NCBI GenBank assembly: GCA_017999915.1
Contig: JAGNKX010000003.1
Span: 62,001-126,000, forward strand
Origin: Spirochaetota bacterium
GTDB lineage: Bacteria > Spirochaetota > UBA4802 > UBA5550
DNA: 64,000 nucleotides
Direction: 5' to 3'
Numbering within the stretch: the stretch's first letter is position 1; every line of letters starts with the position of its first letter. The notes under the pieces are model-generated. The model was not told the DNA's origin and ran no database searches. It saw nothing but the letters and a program-made list of their open reading frames with translations. Position numbers and translations under genes: made by a program. Positions 1 through 8,322 of this stretch are shown in pieces.

Positions 1-731
1 GGGTGCCCCTTGCGGTTATGTCGATTTTTGAGGCTGACCAGGGAATTCGTGAGCGGTATCATTATGATGCCCTTATCATAGATGAAGCCCAGGATTTTCA
101 TACGTCTTGGTGTGAATGCCTCAAGTACCTGTTTCTGCAATATGGCGACCGCATCTGCTATATCTTTTACGATGACAACCAGACAATCTTCACCAATAAC
201 GAGGAGTTGCCGGTTACTGATCTTATAGCATCGGCGGGACTGGAAGATCACATCTTCAGATTGCGGGATAATCTGAGAAACACGGCATCAATCCACGATT
301 TTGCCGTGGCAAAGACCGGTAAGGGGGCTACGGCGCGTCCCTTCGAGATCCCTGGCTTAAAGCCGGAGGTGGCGACAGTTAAGGGTGATAACGCAGCCCG
401 GTCGTCTGTGGCTGCTATTCTGAAAGATCTTATTGAGATCCATGGCATCAGCAAGGACCGCATCGTTATACTTTCCAATAGGAACATGGATAAATCGATA
501 TTTTCAGAAATACCGGATGCAGGCGGTTATAACATAACTGAGGGTTCAGTAGCCAAGGGCGGAGTGCGATTTCGTACTATCCACAAGTTTAAAGGCCTTG
601 AGGCGGATGTTGTTATTCTTGTGGCTCATCACCGGGAGCAGGATAGAGAGGTGCGATATATATCAGATGAATTGTTTTACGTGGGATATACCAGAGCTAA
701 GCATTTGTTGTGGGTCGTGAATGTTATGTAA
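1..731 (+). CDS. UvrD/Rep-like superfamily I helicase, C-terminal part (5' end outside window)
   Basis: Only the C-terminal ~240 residues are inside the window; the reading frame is open to base 1, so the true start lies upstream. SF1A helicase motifs appear in order: IIDEAQDF (motif II, Walker B), FYDDNQTIF (motif III-like), LRDNLRN (motif IV), TIHKFKGLEADVVIL (motif V) and VGYTRAK (motif VI). The protein should be an ATP-dependent DNA translocase or helicase of the UvrD_C_2 type; family members are often NERD- or nuclease-linked, but the domain that would decide this is missing here. The gene is followed by an AT-rich gap and has no visible partner. Confidence 0.85.
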   Translation, partial: VPLAVMSIFEADQGIRERYHYDALIIDEAQDFHTSWCECLKYLFLQYGDRICYIFYDDNQTIFTNNEELPVTDLIASAGLEDHIFRLRDNLRNTASIHDFAVAKTGKGATARPFEIPGLKPEVATVKGDNAARSSVAAILKDLIEIHGISKDRIVILSNRNMDKSIFSEIPDAGGYNITEGSVAKGGVRFRTIHKFKGLEADVVILVAHHREQDREVRYISDELFYVGYTRAKHLLWVVNVM

Positions 732-1201
732 TAGATTGGTATTAAGAGATTTTTCCATAATCAAAGAAAGCTTGAAATAATGGATTGCTGCAGACTACTG
801 ATTGCAATATGTGTGATACTTTCATAAAAAAATCTATACTATTTCCCTTCCGAGTATAAGAAATATTAACATGTACATTCTATCTTAACAATAGTTTAAA
901 CCATTTTGTATTGTTGTACATTCTTGTTACCTCCATGATTTGTAAAAAACAAAAAAGTTTGTCCGCAAATATTTTTGTCTGAAAAATATTATATTTTTCT
1001 TACAAAATAGCTTGATAGTAAATAAATTCGTTGTGACGTTTTTGTGACGTGCCCCCTCTTTAAAGAGCAACAAGATGCAACAAGGAGCAATAATTGTGCT
1101 GATGGTGTAGTCTCTGAAGATGATTTTGTGGTTAATTAATTTTTTCTGTACAGCAATTTGATGCAATACAGAGCAACATGAAGCAATAAGAGAGAGAAAT
1201 G
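732..1201. other. AT-rich intergenic gap
   Basis: No supportable gene. It is clearly more AT-rich than the surroundings. It holds a short tandem TTGTGACGT (1031-1050) and a degenerate direct repeat of about 17 bp (1065-1081 and 1171-1187, GAGCAACA followed by a GCAA core). Nothing typical of an insertion sequence or att site was found, although one copy lies only 15 bases from the 3' end of the tRNA gene. Confidence 0.5.
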
Positions 1202-1274
1202 TGGGCGCTACTGGACTTGAACCAGTGACCCTCTGCTTGTAAGGCAGATGCTCTTCCAGCTGAGCTAAGCGCCC
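1202..1274 (-). tRNA. tRNA-Val (anticodon TAC)
   Basis: Reverse strand folds as a full cloverleaf of 73 nt: acceptor GGGCGCT/AGCGCCC with discriminator A, D-arm around AGCTCAG, anticodon stem TCTGC/GCAGA with loop CTTACAA (anticodon TAC, reads GUA) and T-arm with GTTCAAGT. The 3' CCA is not encoded. It lies just downstream of the HU gene on the same strand, possibly in the same transcript as rpsT and HU. Confidence 0.95.
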
Positions 1275-1279
1275 TATTA

Positions 1280-1552
1280 TTATTTTGCTGTTTTACCGTT
1301 CAATTTGCTTGCGCGAAAGGCGAGGGTTGTCCGGGCCGGTACTTCAATATCTTTGCCCGCTATGGGTGAAAACACCTTGCGGGCTTTTTTCTCTGACTTG
1401 TAGAATGTGCCGAATCCGCGGATTTCGATCTTATCGCCTTTGAGCGCGCACTCTTTGATCTTTTCAATGAAATTGTCAACGATATAGAGGACTTCCTTTT
1501 TCTTCAAACCGCTCTGCCTGGTAAGGCGGTCCACTATATCGGACTTTGTCAT
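1280..1552 (-). CDS. HU/IHF family DNA-binding protein
   Basis: 90 residues, the usual length of HU/IHF monomers. The N-terminal helix pair (MTKSDIVDRL, then the conserved GLKKKEV region) is followed by the IEIRGFGTF core and the beta-arm, whose usual GRNPxTG is here changed to KVFSPIAGK before IEVPA. HU-type proteins bind DNA as dimers and bend or compact it. The gene starts 10 bases after the S20 stop codon and reads in the same direction, so the two are probably cotranscribed. HU or an IHF-like subunit cannot be separated from sequence alone. Confidence 0.93.
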   Translation of the reverse strand: MTKSDIVDRLTRQSGLKKKEVLYIVDNFIEKIKECALKGDKIEIRGFGTFYKSEKKARKVFSPIAGKDIEVPARTTLAFRASKLNGKTAK

Positions 1553-1562
1553 GGAGCGGCTC

Positions 1563-1841
1563 CTATGACTGGGCTTTCGCCAACGCGTTCACTCGCTTCG
1601 CTATTCTCGATTTCTTCCGAGCCGCGGTCTTCTTGTGGACGACACCGACTCCGGCCGCCTTGTCTATGGTTGATGCGAACTTGACATACAGGTCCCTGAG
1701 CGCTTCCGGGCTCTGTTTTGCCTCCACCGCTTTCTCGACTTTCTTGGAGGCCGTGCGGATAGAGGATTTGACCTGGGCGTTACGGGCCCGCCGTTTTTCG
1801 TTCTGCTTGTTACGTTTTTCCTGGGATTTGATGTTTGCCAC
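1563..1841 (-). CDS. rpsT: 30S ribosomal protein S20
   Basis: 92 residues, strongly basic, starting MANIKSQEKRNKQNEKRR, the signature N-terminus of bacterial S20; the C-terminal GVVHKKTAARKKSRIAKR segment is also conserved. S20 binds 16S rRNA in the body of the small subunit. It is the first gene of a small minus-strand unit rpsT-HU-tRNA-Val, with a good promoter about 75 bases upstream. Confidence 0.97.
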   Translation of the reverse strand: MANIKSQEKRNKQNEKRRARNAQVKSSIRTASKKVEKAVEAKQSPEALRDLYVKFASTIDKAAGVGVVHKKTAARKKSRIAKRVNALAKAQS

Positions 1842-1913
1842 TGTTTTTCCCTTACAAATAGTATAGTAAGCCAGCGAATATGGCTGGTTTTCAAAATATA
1901 ATTTCGAAAGGCA

Positions 1914-1942
1914 AATATGTCGATACCATGGGAAACTGTCAA
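1914..1942 (-). promoter_or_regulatory. Likely sigma-70 promoter of rpsT
   Basis: On the minus strand TTGACA (1942-1937) and CATATT (1919-1914) are separated by 17 bases. The resulting leader of about 65 nt contains a small CCAGC/GCTGG hairpin, a possible site for S20 leader control. Confidence 0.55.
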
Positions 1943-2160
1943 GAATATTACAGAATTAATTGTTGTGAATCCTTATTTTATTCCCTCCGCACTCCGATGG
2001 AGACATGAAGGATTTACTCTCGATTTTTATTTAATATTGAATCCAGCCCATTCGTTACCCTTTTAAAGGATGATATTTTATGACGATTAAAGATATTACC
2101 AACAAGCCTACATCGGGTGACAGGAGGGGCGGATTGTGATCGGCGTAATGTCAAAATAAC

Positions 2161-2196
2161 TTGACTTATAGTACTATTAATAGTACTATATATAAT
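2161..2196 (+). promoter_or_regulatory. Promoter with palindromic operator of the toxin-antitoxin pair
   Basis: A perfect 24-bp palindrome (2167-2190; half-site TATAGTACTATT) directly follows TTGACT (2161-2166). With a 17-base spacer the -10 would be TACTAT (2184-2189), inside the right half of the palindrome; an exact TATAAT follows at 2191-2196. Binding of a Phd/YefM-type antitoxin here would cover the promoter, the standard autoregulation of such operons. Confidence 0.7.
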
Positions 2197-2218
2197 ATTA
2201 TTAATAAGGCGGTATGTC

Positions 2219-2476
2219 ATGGCGCAGATAATTACTGCAAATGAGCTGAAAACGAAAGGAGTCTCAATTCTGGATGAGGAATCTTCCGGTGATTCAGAGG
2301 TGATCATCACGGTCAGGGGTAAAAGCAAATATGTCGTGATGCCGATTGAAAAGTATAATTATTTAAGGGAATGCGAGCTGGATGCGGCATTATATGAGGT
2401 TAAAAAAGATCTGAAGGACGGAAAGTATAAAAAGGAATCAGTGGAAAAACATATAAAGAGAATAACCCGTGGCTGA
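2219..2476 (+). CDS. Phd/YefM-family antitoxin
   Basis: 85 residues. The N-terminal half has the Phd/YefM pattern (ITANELKTKGVSILDE, then VIITVRGKSKYVVMPIEKYNYL), which forms the DNA-binding dimer; the acidic and lysine-rich C-terminus would wrap the toxin. AAGGCGG stands about 6 bases ahead of the ATG. The gene overlaps the downstream toxin by 8 bases, which couples their translation. It should neutralise the toxin and repress the operon through the upstream palindrome. Confidence 0.88.
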   Translation: MAQIITANELKTKGVSILDEESSGDSEVIITVRGKSKYVVMPIEKYNYLRECELDAALYEVKKDLKDGKYKKESVEKHIKRITRG

Positions 2477-2741
2477 TATTATTTATACGGAGAGCTATAA
2501 TAAAAGGGCGTCAAGATTCTTAAAAAAGCACCCGGATATTATCAGCCAGTATGAAAAAACATTAAAACTACTTGAGGCTAATCCGCATCATCCCTCTCTG
2601 AGATTACATAAGCTACAGGGTAAATTATCTCAATTATACTCTGTTTCAATAAATATAACTTACAGGATATGCATTTATTTCATAATTGAGGATGACAAAA
2701 TCATACCTATCGATATCGGTACTCATGATGAAGTGTATTAA
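2469..2741 (+). CDS. RelE/ParE-family toxin
   Basis: 90 residues starting with GTG inside the end of the antitoxin gene. The C-terminal part LHKLQGKLSQLYSVSINITYRI followed by a final IDIGTHDEVY is the classic RelE/YafQ-type ending, so ribosome-dependent mRNA cleavage is the likely activity; a ParE-type gyrase poison cannot be excluded. The pair is self-contained and lies alone between gene-poor stretches, fitting a recently acquired stability module. Confidence 0.88.
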   Translation: MADIIYTESYNKRASRFLKKHPDIISQYEKTLKLLEANPHHPSLRLHKLQGKLSQLYSVSINITYRICIYFIIEDDKIIPIDIGTHDEVY

Positions 2742-2833
2742 AAGCCGCGGTCTGGATGCCACAGGGGGAAATCTTTTCATAAGTACGGTAAATTATAATT
2801 AAGATAATTCAATTAAAAAATTATGGTCTCAAA

Positions 2834-2859
2834 ACATCCGCCCGCAGGGCGGATACTGA
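2834..2859. repeat. Short dispersed hairpin, copy 1
   Basis: ATCCGCCC-GCA-GGGCGGAT hairpin with flanks ACATCC and GATACTGA. The same 26-bp unit recurs in inverted orientation at 63226-63251 with loop TTC. Confidence 0.75.
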
Positions 2860-2984
2860 AGGATATCGATGCCTGAGGCCGCTCAAGACCCGCGGCATGG
2901 AGGCCGCGGGAGGCGCGAGTCTGCACGAGGCTGCATACGAGCGCCGAGCAGTGAAAGGTAAATCTTAGGGTAAAGACCAGCCTC

Positions 2985-3053
2985 CGCCGGCGCCTGAGGC
3001 GGCGGGGAGAGAGGGAGCGCGAGGGTGAGAGGGCGAGCAGTCCTCTTGCCCTC
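2985..3053 (-). repeat. GC-rich dispersed repeat (GCGAGG family), copy 1
   Basis: Read on the minus strand: TGCGAGGG, a variable stretch, CCCTCGCGCTCCC, a C/T-rich run, then GCCGCCTCAGGCGCCGGCGG. The same order of blocks occurs at 51597-51707 and 63045-63160 on the plus strand. Confidence 0.6.
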
Positions 3054-3113
3054 GCAAAAAAACCATAACGGGTCCCGGTAAAAGCTATCCTGCTTCAGGA
3101 TAAAATATATTAA

Positions 3114-3653
3114 TCACTCCGTAATCAGCATCCTGAAGAGCTGCTTCGCATAATAATACACCTTGCATTTCGACGTGCCGTCGGTGGACTTCATTAGATA
3201 GCAGAGCACCTTGGTCTTGTCGGTGTTATATGAATAGATGAAGAAGTTCCTGTCCTGCTGCACCAGGGGCTGGCCGAACTGTCTGGTCAGGTTGGCCTGT
3301 ATCTCTTTTTCCGTTTTTGGGTCGACGTTTCCCCAGTTTTCCATGATAGTGTAGAGCTTGTCGTTGACGAAAAGATAATCTATCACGGGCTTCGACTGGA
3401 TGCGCAGGATTATGATCTTGTCGATGAGCTTGTTGTCGATGGCCGTGATGTAGCTCAGGATCTTGTTCTTGTACTTCGGTTTGTCCTTGGGCGTGAACTG
3501 GGTAGATTCCCTGTCCGACGGAAGGCTCTTCTTGACCTTCAGGAGCTGGGTGCCCCATTCATACTTCAGGGGCGCTCCCGCAAGGGAAGCGGAGGCGAAC
3601 ATCAGCGCTGTCATCAGTGTGATTGCGCAAAAGAGGGATCCTTGCTTTTTCAT
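3114..3653 (-). CDS. Secreted protein of unknown function
   Basis: 179 residues with a clear Sec signal peptide (MKKQGSLFCAITLMTALM, small-residue cleavage region ASASLAGA near residue 27). The mature part is lysine-rich and mixed alpha/beta, with no family I recognise; it contains a SSxxY-free C-terminal segment rich in tyrosine. It has its own promoter and no same-strand neighbours, so context gives no role. A periplasmic or surface location is the only supported statement. Confidence 0.75.
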   Translation of the reverse strand: MKKQGSLFCAITLMTALMFASASLAGAPLKYEWGTQLLKVKKSLPSDRESTQFTPKDKPKYKNKILSYITAIDNKLIDKIIILRIQSKPVIDYLFVNDKLYTIMENWGNVDPKTEKEIQANLTRQFGQPLVQQDRNFFIYSYNTDKTKVLCYLMKSTDGTSKCKVYYYAKQLFRMLITE

Positions 3654-3684
3654 TGTTTCCTTGGCACTATGGGATTGTACGGCA

Positions 3685-3713
3685 ACTCTATAGGGTCAAA
3701 GAATATTTGTCAA
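3685..3713 (-). promoter_or_regulatory. Likely promoter of the secreted protein at 3114-3653
   Basis: Minus strand TTGACA (3713-3708) and TAGAGT (3690-3685) with a 17-base spacer, about 40 bases upstream of the start codon. Confidence 0.5.
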
Positions 3714-3860
3714 TTAATTATATATAGAAGCCAGGCCGGGTTGGGGATGCTAACCCTGCGAGATTCTCTCCTGAAAAACTTCATTACTATCAAGATGAAT
3801 ACATTATAATCGGCAAAAAATGGATTGGTAAACTTCAGTAAAAATTGTTAATTCGGAAAC

Positions 3861-3951
3861 CCTCTCCATTTGATGGAGAGGCGCCAAACAGGATGTTTCA
3901 GTGCCGAACGCGGACAGGATGTCGAAAAAGCGTTCGGCGTGCGCGGAGCGC
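3861..3951 (+). repeat. GGA-loop hairpin element, copy 1
   Basis: In order: CCTCTCCAT/ATGGAGAGG hairpin (3861-3881); AAACA-GGA-TGTTT hairpin (3886-3898); linker CAGT; outer stem GCCGAACGC/GCGTTCGGC (3903-3911 with 3930-3938) enclosing GACA-GGA-TGTC (3913-3923) and an A-rich 3' bulge; then GCGC-GGA-GCGC (3941-3951). The same nested arrangement recurs at 40273-40326 and, on the minus strand, at 51873-51821. Confidence 0.65.
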
Positions 3952-4234
3952 GGGTGAGGCCTGACAATGGGGGCAGGGGGGTGTGGCTCTGCAGGAGGCG
4001 AGGAACGCAAGGGGGGTGACGTTTAGTATGCGGAGCAATGGGGACAGACGATATAAATTAATTATTTGAAATATTTATACGGGTATATTAGCTTTGTATA
4101 TGGATGGGGCGCCGGGGAACAATGTTTTTCCGGTGGAGTGTCAGAAGCCCTGCCATGGGCGGTATAGATGGTTATTATACACAATTGTGCGAATCCCGCC
4201 GCTTTCCGTGAAATCATGGAGGAGGTGCAATAAA
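3952..4234. other. Remainder of the 3654-4234 intergenic region
   Basis: No convincing gene. A frame open from 4094 runs into the next gene but lacks coding character before the GGAGGAGG ribosome-binding site at 4218-4225, so it is treated as leader. Confidence 0.5.
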
Positions 4235-4543
4235 ATGAAAAAGATTCTATGCGTCGCTCTGTTCCTGGTTATGGTCGGGTCGGTCGGTCTCTATTCCGAG
4301 ACGGGTTACCGCATAAAGGGATTGATCATCAATTCCTCCGATACATTCATCGAGGTGAAAAAAGGCCGAAAGGAAGTGGTACTCCACTGGACGGAAAATT
4401 CAAAGATTCTCAAGGACGGGCAGGCGGCTGAACGCGGGACCGTGAATATCTGCCAGAAGGTCGAGGCCACCTACGTCAAGAAGGACGGCAAAAAAGAGCT
4501 GGTCTCCCTGGACATTCTGAGCGAAGGCTATTGCACTAAATAA
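4235..4543 (+). CDS. Small secreted protein upstream of mpl
   Basis: 102 residues with a signal peptide (MKKILCVALFLVMVGSVGLYSE) and a compact beta-rich mature domain (YRIKGLIIN...IEVKKGRKEVVLHW...VEATYVKKDGKKELVSLDI) that looks like a small OB/beta-barrel type domain; no family assigned. The start is fixed by GGAGGAGG nine bases upstream. Its stop codon touches the ATG of mpl with no gap, so the two are translationally linked, hinting at an envelope role, but the function is unknown. Confidence 0.75.
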   Translation: MKKILCVALFLVMVGSVGLYSETGYRIKGLIINSSDTFIEVKKGRKEVVLHWTENSKILKDGQAAERGTVNICQKVEATYVKKDGKKELVSLDILSEGYCTK

Positions 4544-5968
4544 ATGGTTAAGCGCATTCATATGATCGGCATCTGCGGCGTCGCCATGGGGACCCTGGCG
4601 CAGATGCTCCATGACCGGGGATTCGAGGTTTCCGGGTCGGACCAGAACATCTATCCCCCCATGAGCGATATCCTCAACAGGAGCGGCATGAAGCTGTACG
4701 GCGGCTTCAGCGCGGCCAACGTGGGCAATCCGGACCTGGTCATCATCGGCAATGCCGTGAGCAGGGGGAACCCGGAGGCGGAGCGCGTGCTGAACGAGCG
4801 GATTCCCTACCTCTCCATGTCCCAGGCCCTGTTCCAGTTTTTCCTCCATGACCGAGAGGTAATCGCCGTGTCCGGCACCCACGGCAAAAGCACCACCACG
4901 GCCCTGCTGGCGCACCTCCTGGTGTCGGCCGGGGCGGACCCGTCCTTTTTCGTGGGCGGGGTCACGCGCAATTATGAGTCCAATTACCGCCTGGGCGCGG
5001 GTAAATTCTTCGTCATAGAGGGGGACGAGTACGATTCCGCCTTTTTCGAGAAGGTGCCGAAGTTCGTGTACTACCGGCCGCACCACCTGGTGCTCACCTC
5101 CCTGGAGTTCGATCACGCCGATATCTTCCGCGACCTGGGGGAGATCGAAACATGGTTCCGGCGCCTGGTGAACATGATTCCCGCCAACGGCAATATCGTG
5201 TATTCCTCGGCCTACGGCAACCTGAAAGAGATCGTTTCAAAATCCCTGTCGCAGCGTTTTTCCTACGGCAAGGCCGGGGCCGATTTCGCCTATGCCGTAA
5301 GGGGCTATAGGGGCGATTTCTCGGAGCTCGATATCACCGCTCCGGGAGAGAACTTTCCCCTTAAGACCAGGCTCTTCGGGGATTTCAACTTTGACAATTG
5401 CATGGCCGCCGTGGCCATGGCGCGTCTCCTCGGCATCGGCGTGGAGGCCATCCGCGCGGGCCTTGAGTCGTTCCAGGGAGTGAAGCGCCGCCAGGAGCTC
5501 ATCTACGACGGCAACCGCATCAAGGTGTATGATGATTTTGCCCACCATCCCACGGCGATAAAGTATGTTCTCGATACCATGCGGGAGCGCTACCCCGATG
5601 CCCGCCTCTGGGCCCTGTACGAGCCGCGGTCTGCCACGTCCCGGCGGAACGTGTTCCAGGAGGTGCTGCCGGCGTCCTTCAGGGCCGCGGACGACATTCT
5701 CATCAAGATGCCCTACGAGGGATCGGCCATAAAGGACGGGGACAAGCTCGATCCGGATATGCTTCTCCGCGACATCAGGGCCTTCAATGAAAACGCCCGT
5801 CTCTTCGGTGACGTGGATTCAATGCTGGAGCATATAGCCCTGACCATGGACACGGACATTGAGAACGTCATCGTCCTCATGTCCAACGGCGGCTTTGACG
5901 GCATTTACGGGAAAATTGCGCCGGCATTGGACACGGCGGCCGCTGCCGGGGCGGATGTGAAGAATTGA
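4544..5968 (+). CDS. mpl: UDP-N-acetylmuramate:L-alanyl-gamma-D-glutamyl-meso-diaminopimelate ligase
   Basis: 474 residues, the normal size of Mpl (Mur ligase superfamily). The N-terminal Rossmann domain begins KRIHMIGICGVAMG; the ATP-binding loop is GTHGKSTTT near residue 110; EGDEYDSAFF and the DDFAHHPTAI segment are characteristic of Mpl/MurC enzymes. Mpl reattaches the murein tripeptide released during wall turnover to UDP-MurNAc, so the gene implies peptidoglycan recycling and meso-DAP in the wall. It directly follows a small secreted protein and is separated from the NfeD gene by a dispersed repeat. Confidence 0.93.
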   Translation: MVKRIHMIGICGVAMGTLAQMLHDRGFEVSGSDQNIYPPMSDILNRSGMKLYGGFSAANVGNPDLVIIGNAVSRGNPEAERVLNERIPYLSMSQALFQFFLHDREVIAVSGTHGKSTTTALLAHLLVSAGADPSFFVGGVTRNYESNYRLGAGKFFVIEGDEYDSAFFEKVPKFVYYRPHHLVLTSLEFDHADIFRDLGEIETWFRRLVNMIPANGNIVYSSAYGNLKEIVSKSLSQRFSYGKAGADFAYAVRGYRGDFSELDITAPGENFPLKTRLFGDFNFDNCMAAVAMARLLGIGVEAIRAGLESFQGVKRRQELIYDGNRIKVYDDFAHHPTAIKYVLDTMRERYPDARLWALYEPRSATSRRNVFQEVLPASFRAADDILIKMPYEGSAIKDGDKLDPDMLLRDIRAFNENARLFGDVDSMLEHIALTMDTDIENVIVLMSNGGFDGIYGKIAPALDTAAAAGADVKN

Positions 5969-5989
5969 AAAATAATTACTATTGCGTAT

Positions 5990-6112
5990 CCCCCCTCCCT
6001 TGAGGGGAGGGGTAGGGGGAGGGTGAATATAATTGAGCATGATATAGAAAGTAAATATGTATCGTGTTTATTACCCCCACCTCAATCCTCCCCCATCAAG
6101 GGGGAGGAGGTG
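5990..6112. repeat. C-rich double-hairpin repeat, copy A
   Basis: Two hairpins with TTGA/ATCAA-type loops, CCCCTCCC-TTGA-GGGGAGGGG on the left and CCTCCCCC-ATCAA-GGGGGAGG on the right, joined by GGGTGAA...TTATTACCCC. Copies B (8323-8411) and C (55639-55740) share the same plan. Confidence 0.75.
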
Positions 6113-6168
6113 ATTCTGCAGAAAGAAATATTTTCTGGAATAAAAATTTACTTTATGATGGTACTGCC

Positions 6169-7470
6169 ATGAAACGTCTGATACTTCTCGCTATCGCCAT
6201 CGCGCTATTGTCCGGGCCCCTCATGGCCAAGGACCGCTACGCCCTCATCAAGCTCGAGGGTAGCGTGAACCCCATCATGGCCCAGCATATCGCGGAGTCC
6301 ATGAAAACGGCCCGGAAGGACGGGGTGAAGTTCATCGTTGTGCAGCTGGACACTCCCGGCGGCATGGTGGACTCCATGCGAGAGATCATCAAGGCCATCA
6401 TGGCCTCGGAAGTGCCGGTGGTGGTCTATACCTATCCCAAGGGAGCCCAGGCGGCCTCGGCCGGCGGCTACATCATGCTGGCGGCCCACGTAGCCGTGAT
6501 GGCGCCGGGCACGGAGATCGGCGCCATGCATCCGGTGAGCCCCATGCTCAATTTCATGCCCCGGGACGAAAAGGGTGACCCCTCCGGGGTAATGGAGAAG
6601 AAGGTGCTCAACGACATGGTGGCCTACGCGAAGAGCCTGGCGCAGAAGCGGAACCGCAACGTGGCCTGGGCCGAGCGCGCCGTGAGGCAGGCGGCATCCA
6701 GCACTTACCTTGAGGCCCAGCGCGAGAAAGTCATCGATTTTGTAGCGGAGGATATGGCCGATCTCTTGAAGAAGCTCGATGGCCGGACCGTATCGGTCAA
6801 TGAAAGGAACGTGGTGATCAGGACCGCGGGCTGCACGGCCGCGGAGTATTCCATGGACTGGCTGAAGAGATTCCTCAACTTTTTCGCAGATCCCCAGATC
6901 GTGCTTTTTCTCCTGATCATCGCCGTGGTCGGCATCGGCTTCGAGATCAAGAGCCCGGGCCTGATCGCGCCGGGCGTTATCGGCGCCATATCCCTCTTCC
7001 TCTTCTTCATGGCCCTGAGGATCCTTCCGGTCAACGTCGCCGGTATCATCCTGATCGTCCTGGCCATAGTCCTGTTCATCCTTGAATTGAAGATTACGAG
7101 CTATGGGCTCCTCACCATCGGTGGCATAGCCTCCTTCGTGTTCGGGGCCATGATACTGTTCGACTCTCCCCTTCCAGGAGGTTCCGTGCCCATGACAACG
7201 ATATTGGCGATGGTGGTGGTGCTGCTGGCTTTCATGTTCATCGTGGTGAGGGCGGTGATCAACGTGCACCGCGCCCAGGTGACCACGGGCCGCGAGGGGA
7301 TCATCGGCGAGACCGGCTCTGCGCTGGAGGATTTCGACGGCGAGGGCCGGGGCATGGTCAAGGTCCATGGGGAGCTATGGAAGGCTCTCGCGGACGAGTC
7401 GATCAGGAGCGGCGAGGGAATTGTCGTCACCGACGTGGACGGGATGACGCTGAAGGTGAAGAAGAAATGA
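6169..7470 (+). CDS. NfeD-family membrane serine protease (ClpP-like plus NfeD domain)
   Basis: 433 residues. After a signal peptide (MKRLILLAIAIALLSGPLMA) comes a ClpP/crotonase-fold protease domain with LDTPGGMVDS and nucleophile Ser97 in AASAGGY; Lys145 (KVLND) fits the Ser-Lys dyad known from the archaeal 1510-N protease. Residues ~225-345 form about four membrane helices, and the C-terminus (GREGIIGETG...MTLKVKKK) is the NfeD OB-fold domain. These proteases cleave near the C-terminus of stomatin-like partners, and a slipin gene follows 67 bases downstream. The start is chosen at the signal-peptide ATG, not at an upstream in-frame codon lying in repeat DNA. Confidence 0.92.
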   Translation: MKRLILLAIAIALLSGPLMAKDRYALIKLEGSVNPIMAQHIAESMKTARKDGVKFIVVQLDTPGGMVDSMREIIKAIMASEVPVVVYTYPKGAQAASAGGYIMLAAHVAVMAPGTEIGAMHPVSPMLNFMPRDEKGDPSGVMEKKVLNDMVAYAKSLAQKRNRNVAWAERAVRQAASSTYLEAQREKVIDFVAEDMADLLKKLDGRTVSVNERNVVIRTAGCTAAEYSMDWLKRFLNFFADPQIVLFLLIIAVVGIGFEIKSPGLIAPGVIGAISLFLFFMALRILPVNVAGIILIVLAIVLFILELKITSYGLLTIGGIASFVFGAMILFDSPLPGGSVPMTTILAMVVVLLAFMFIVVRAVINVHRAQVTTGREGIIGETGSALEDFDGEGRGMVKVHGELWKALADESIRSGEGIVVTDVDGMTLKVKKK

Positions 7471-7472
7471 AA

Positions 7473-7492
7473 GCGGGGTCACGTGACCCCGC
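7473..7492. repeat. Perfect 20-bp palindrome between nfeD and slipin genes
   Basis: GCGGGGTCAC/GTGACCCCGC with no T-run after it. It could be an mRNA-processing or attenuation hairpin or a protein site; it is not a standard intrinsic terminator. Confidence 0.6.
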
Positions 7493-7537
7493 CTGACTGA
7501 ATCGATACATATATCATCACAAATAAGGAGGACTCAC

Positions 7538-8293
7538 ATGCTAGAGGGAATAAGCTTCATAATGTTTCTCGTTATTTTCGGAGTATTTCTGCTTATCGCT
7601 TCCATTAAAATTGTCAAGGAATACGAGCGGGCCGTCGTGTTCAGGCTGGGCAGGCTCCTCAAGTCCGCAAAGGGCCCGGGCATCATCATCATCATCCCCG
7701 TTATCGACCGGTGGGTGCGGGTGAACCTGCGCCTTATCGCCATGGAGGTACCGCCCCAGGACATTATAACCAAGGACAACGTGTCCGTGAAGGTGAACGC
7801 CGTGGTCTATTTCAGGGTCATAGAGCCGAATCGCGCCATCACCGAGGTGGACGACTACATGTACGCCACGTCCCAGCTTTCCCAGACGACGCTGCGGAGC
7901 ATACTGGGACAGGTGGAGCTGGACGATCTCCTTTCCGCCCGCGACCGGATCAACGCCGAGCTCCAGAAGGTGCTGGACACCCATACAGAGCCGTGGGGCA
8001 TCAAGGTGGCCAACGTGGACGTCAAGAACGTGGACCTTCCCCAGGAGATGCAGCGGGCCCTGGCGAAGCAGGCCGAGGCGGAGCGGGAGCGCCGTTCCAA
8101 GGTCATCGGCGCGGAGGGCGAATTCCAGGCCGCGCAGAAGATGGTCGACGCCGCCGCCCTGATGGAGGCCCACCCCATGTCGCTGCAGCTGCGCTATCTG
8201 CAAACGCTGCGGGAAATATCTGCGGAGAAGAATTCCACAACGCTTTTCCCGATCCCGATAGATTTGATTGACTTGTTCTTGAAAAAGAAATAG
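7538..8293 (+). CDS. Slipin (stomatin/SPFH-family membrane protein)
   Basis: 251 residues: one N-terminal membrane helix ([17 protein letters not shown]), then the SPFH/band 7 domain starting [13 protein letters not shown], with [24 protein letters not shown] typical of slipins, and a coiled-coil [17 protein letters not shown] region. Slipins oligomerise in membranes and are thought to organise domains and protease access. A GGAGG ribosome-binding site precedes the ATG. The NfeD protease just upstream is the classic operon partner and presumed protease of this protein. A C-terminal hydrophobic patch ([15 protein letters not shown]) resembles the known NfeD cleavage zone of archaeal stomatins. 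Confidence 0.93.
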   Translation: MLEGISFIMFLVIFGVFLLIASIKIVKEYERAVVFRLGRLLKSAKGPGIIIIIPVIDRWVRVNLRLIAMEVPPQDIITKDNVSVKVNAVVYFRVIEPNRAITEVDDYMYATSQLSQTTLRSILGQVELDDLLSARDRINAELQKVLDTHTEPWGIKVANVDVKNVDLPQEMQRALAKQAEAERERRSKVIGAEGEFQAAQKMVDAAALMEAHPMSLQLRYLQTLREISAEKNSTTLFPIPIDLIDLFLKKK

Positions 8294-8322
8294 TTGTTAC
8301 GCTCCTCCACTTAACGGGGAAA

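Larger units (their letters stand above)
2742..3113. other. Gene-free gap filled with GC-rich dispersed repeats
   Basis: No gene. It contains a hairpin (2836-2854) shared with 63231-63249, a CCCGCGGC/GCCGCGGG hairpin with loop ATGGAG at about 2890-2911, and a minus-strand copy (about 2985-3053) of the GCGAGG...CCTCGC repeat family seen at 51597 and 63050. Confidence 0.6.

Noticed and set aside
1065-1187. Degenerate 17-bp direct repeat near tRNA-Val as possible att site
   Set aside because: Three mismatches, not identical to the tRNA 3' end, and no integrase or second boundary in the window.
2834-3060. Possible CRISPR-like array from repeated GC-rich hairpins
   Set aside because: Repeats are not regularly spaced and are palindromic elements found elsewhere singly; no cas genes.
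4094-4234. N-terminal extension of the small secreted protein
   Set aside because: The extension lacks coding character, while the internal ATG follows GGAGGAGG and begins a signal peptide.
6205-7368. Long open frame on the minus strand (387 codons) opposite the NfeD gene
   Set aside because: It is rich in His, Asp and Gly repeats typical of an antisense frame of a GC-rich gene, and the plus-strand frame has a clear protease with catalytic residues.
7473-7492. Terminator between nfeD and slipin
   Set aside because: The palindrome is perfect but has no T-run, and the two genes are expected to be cotranscribed.
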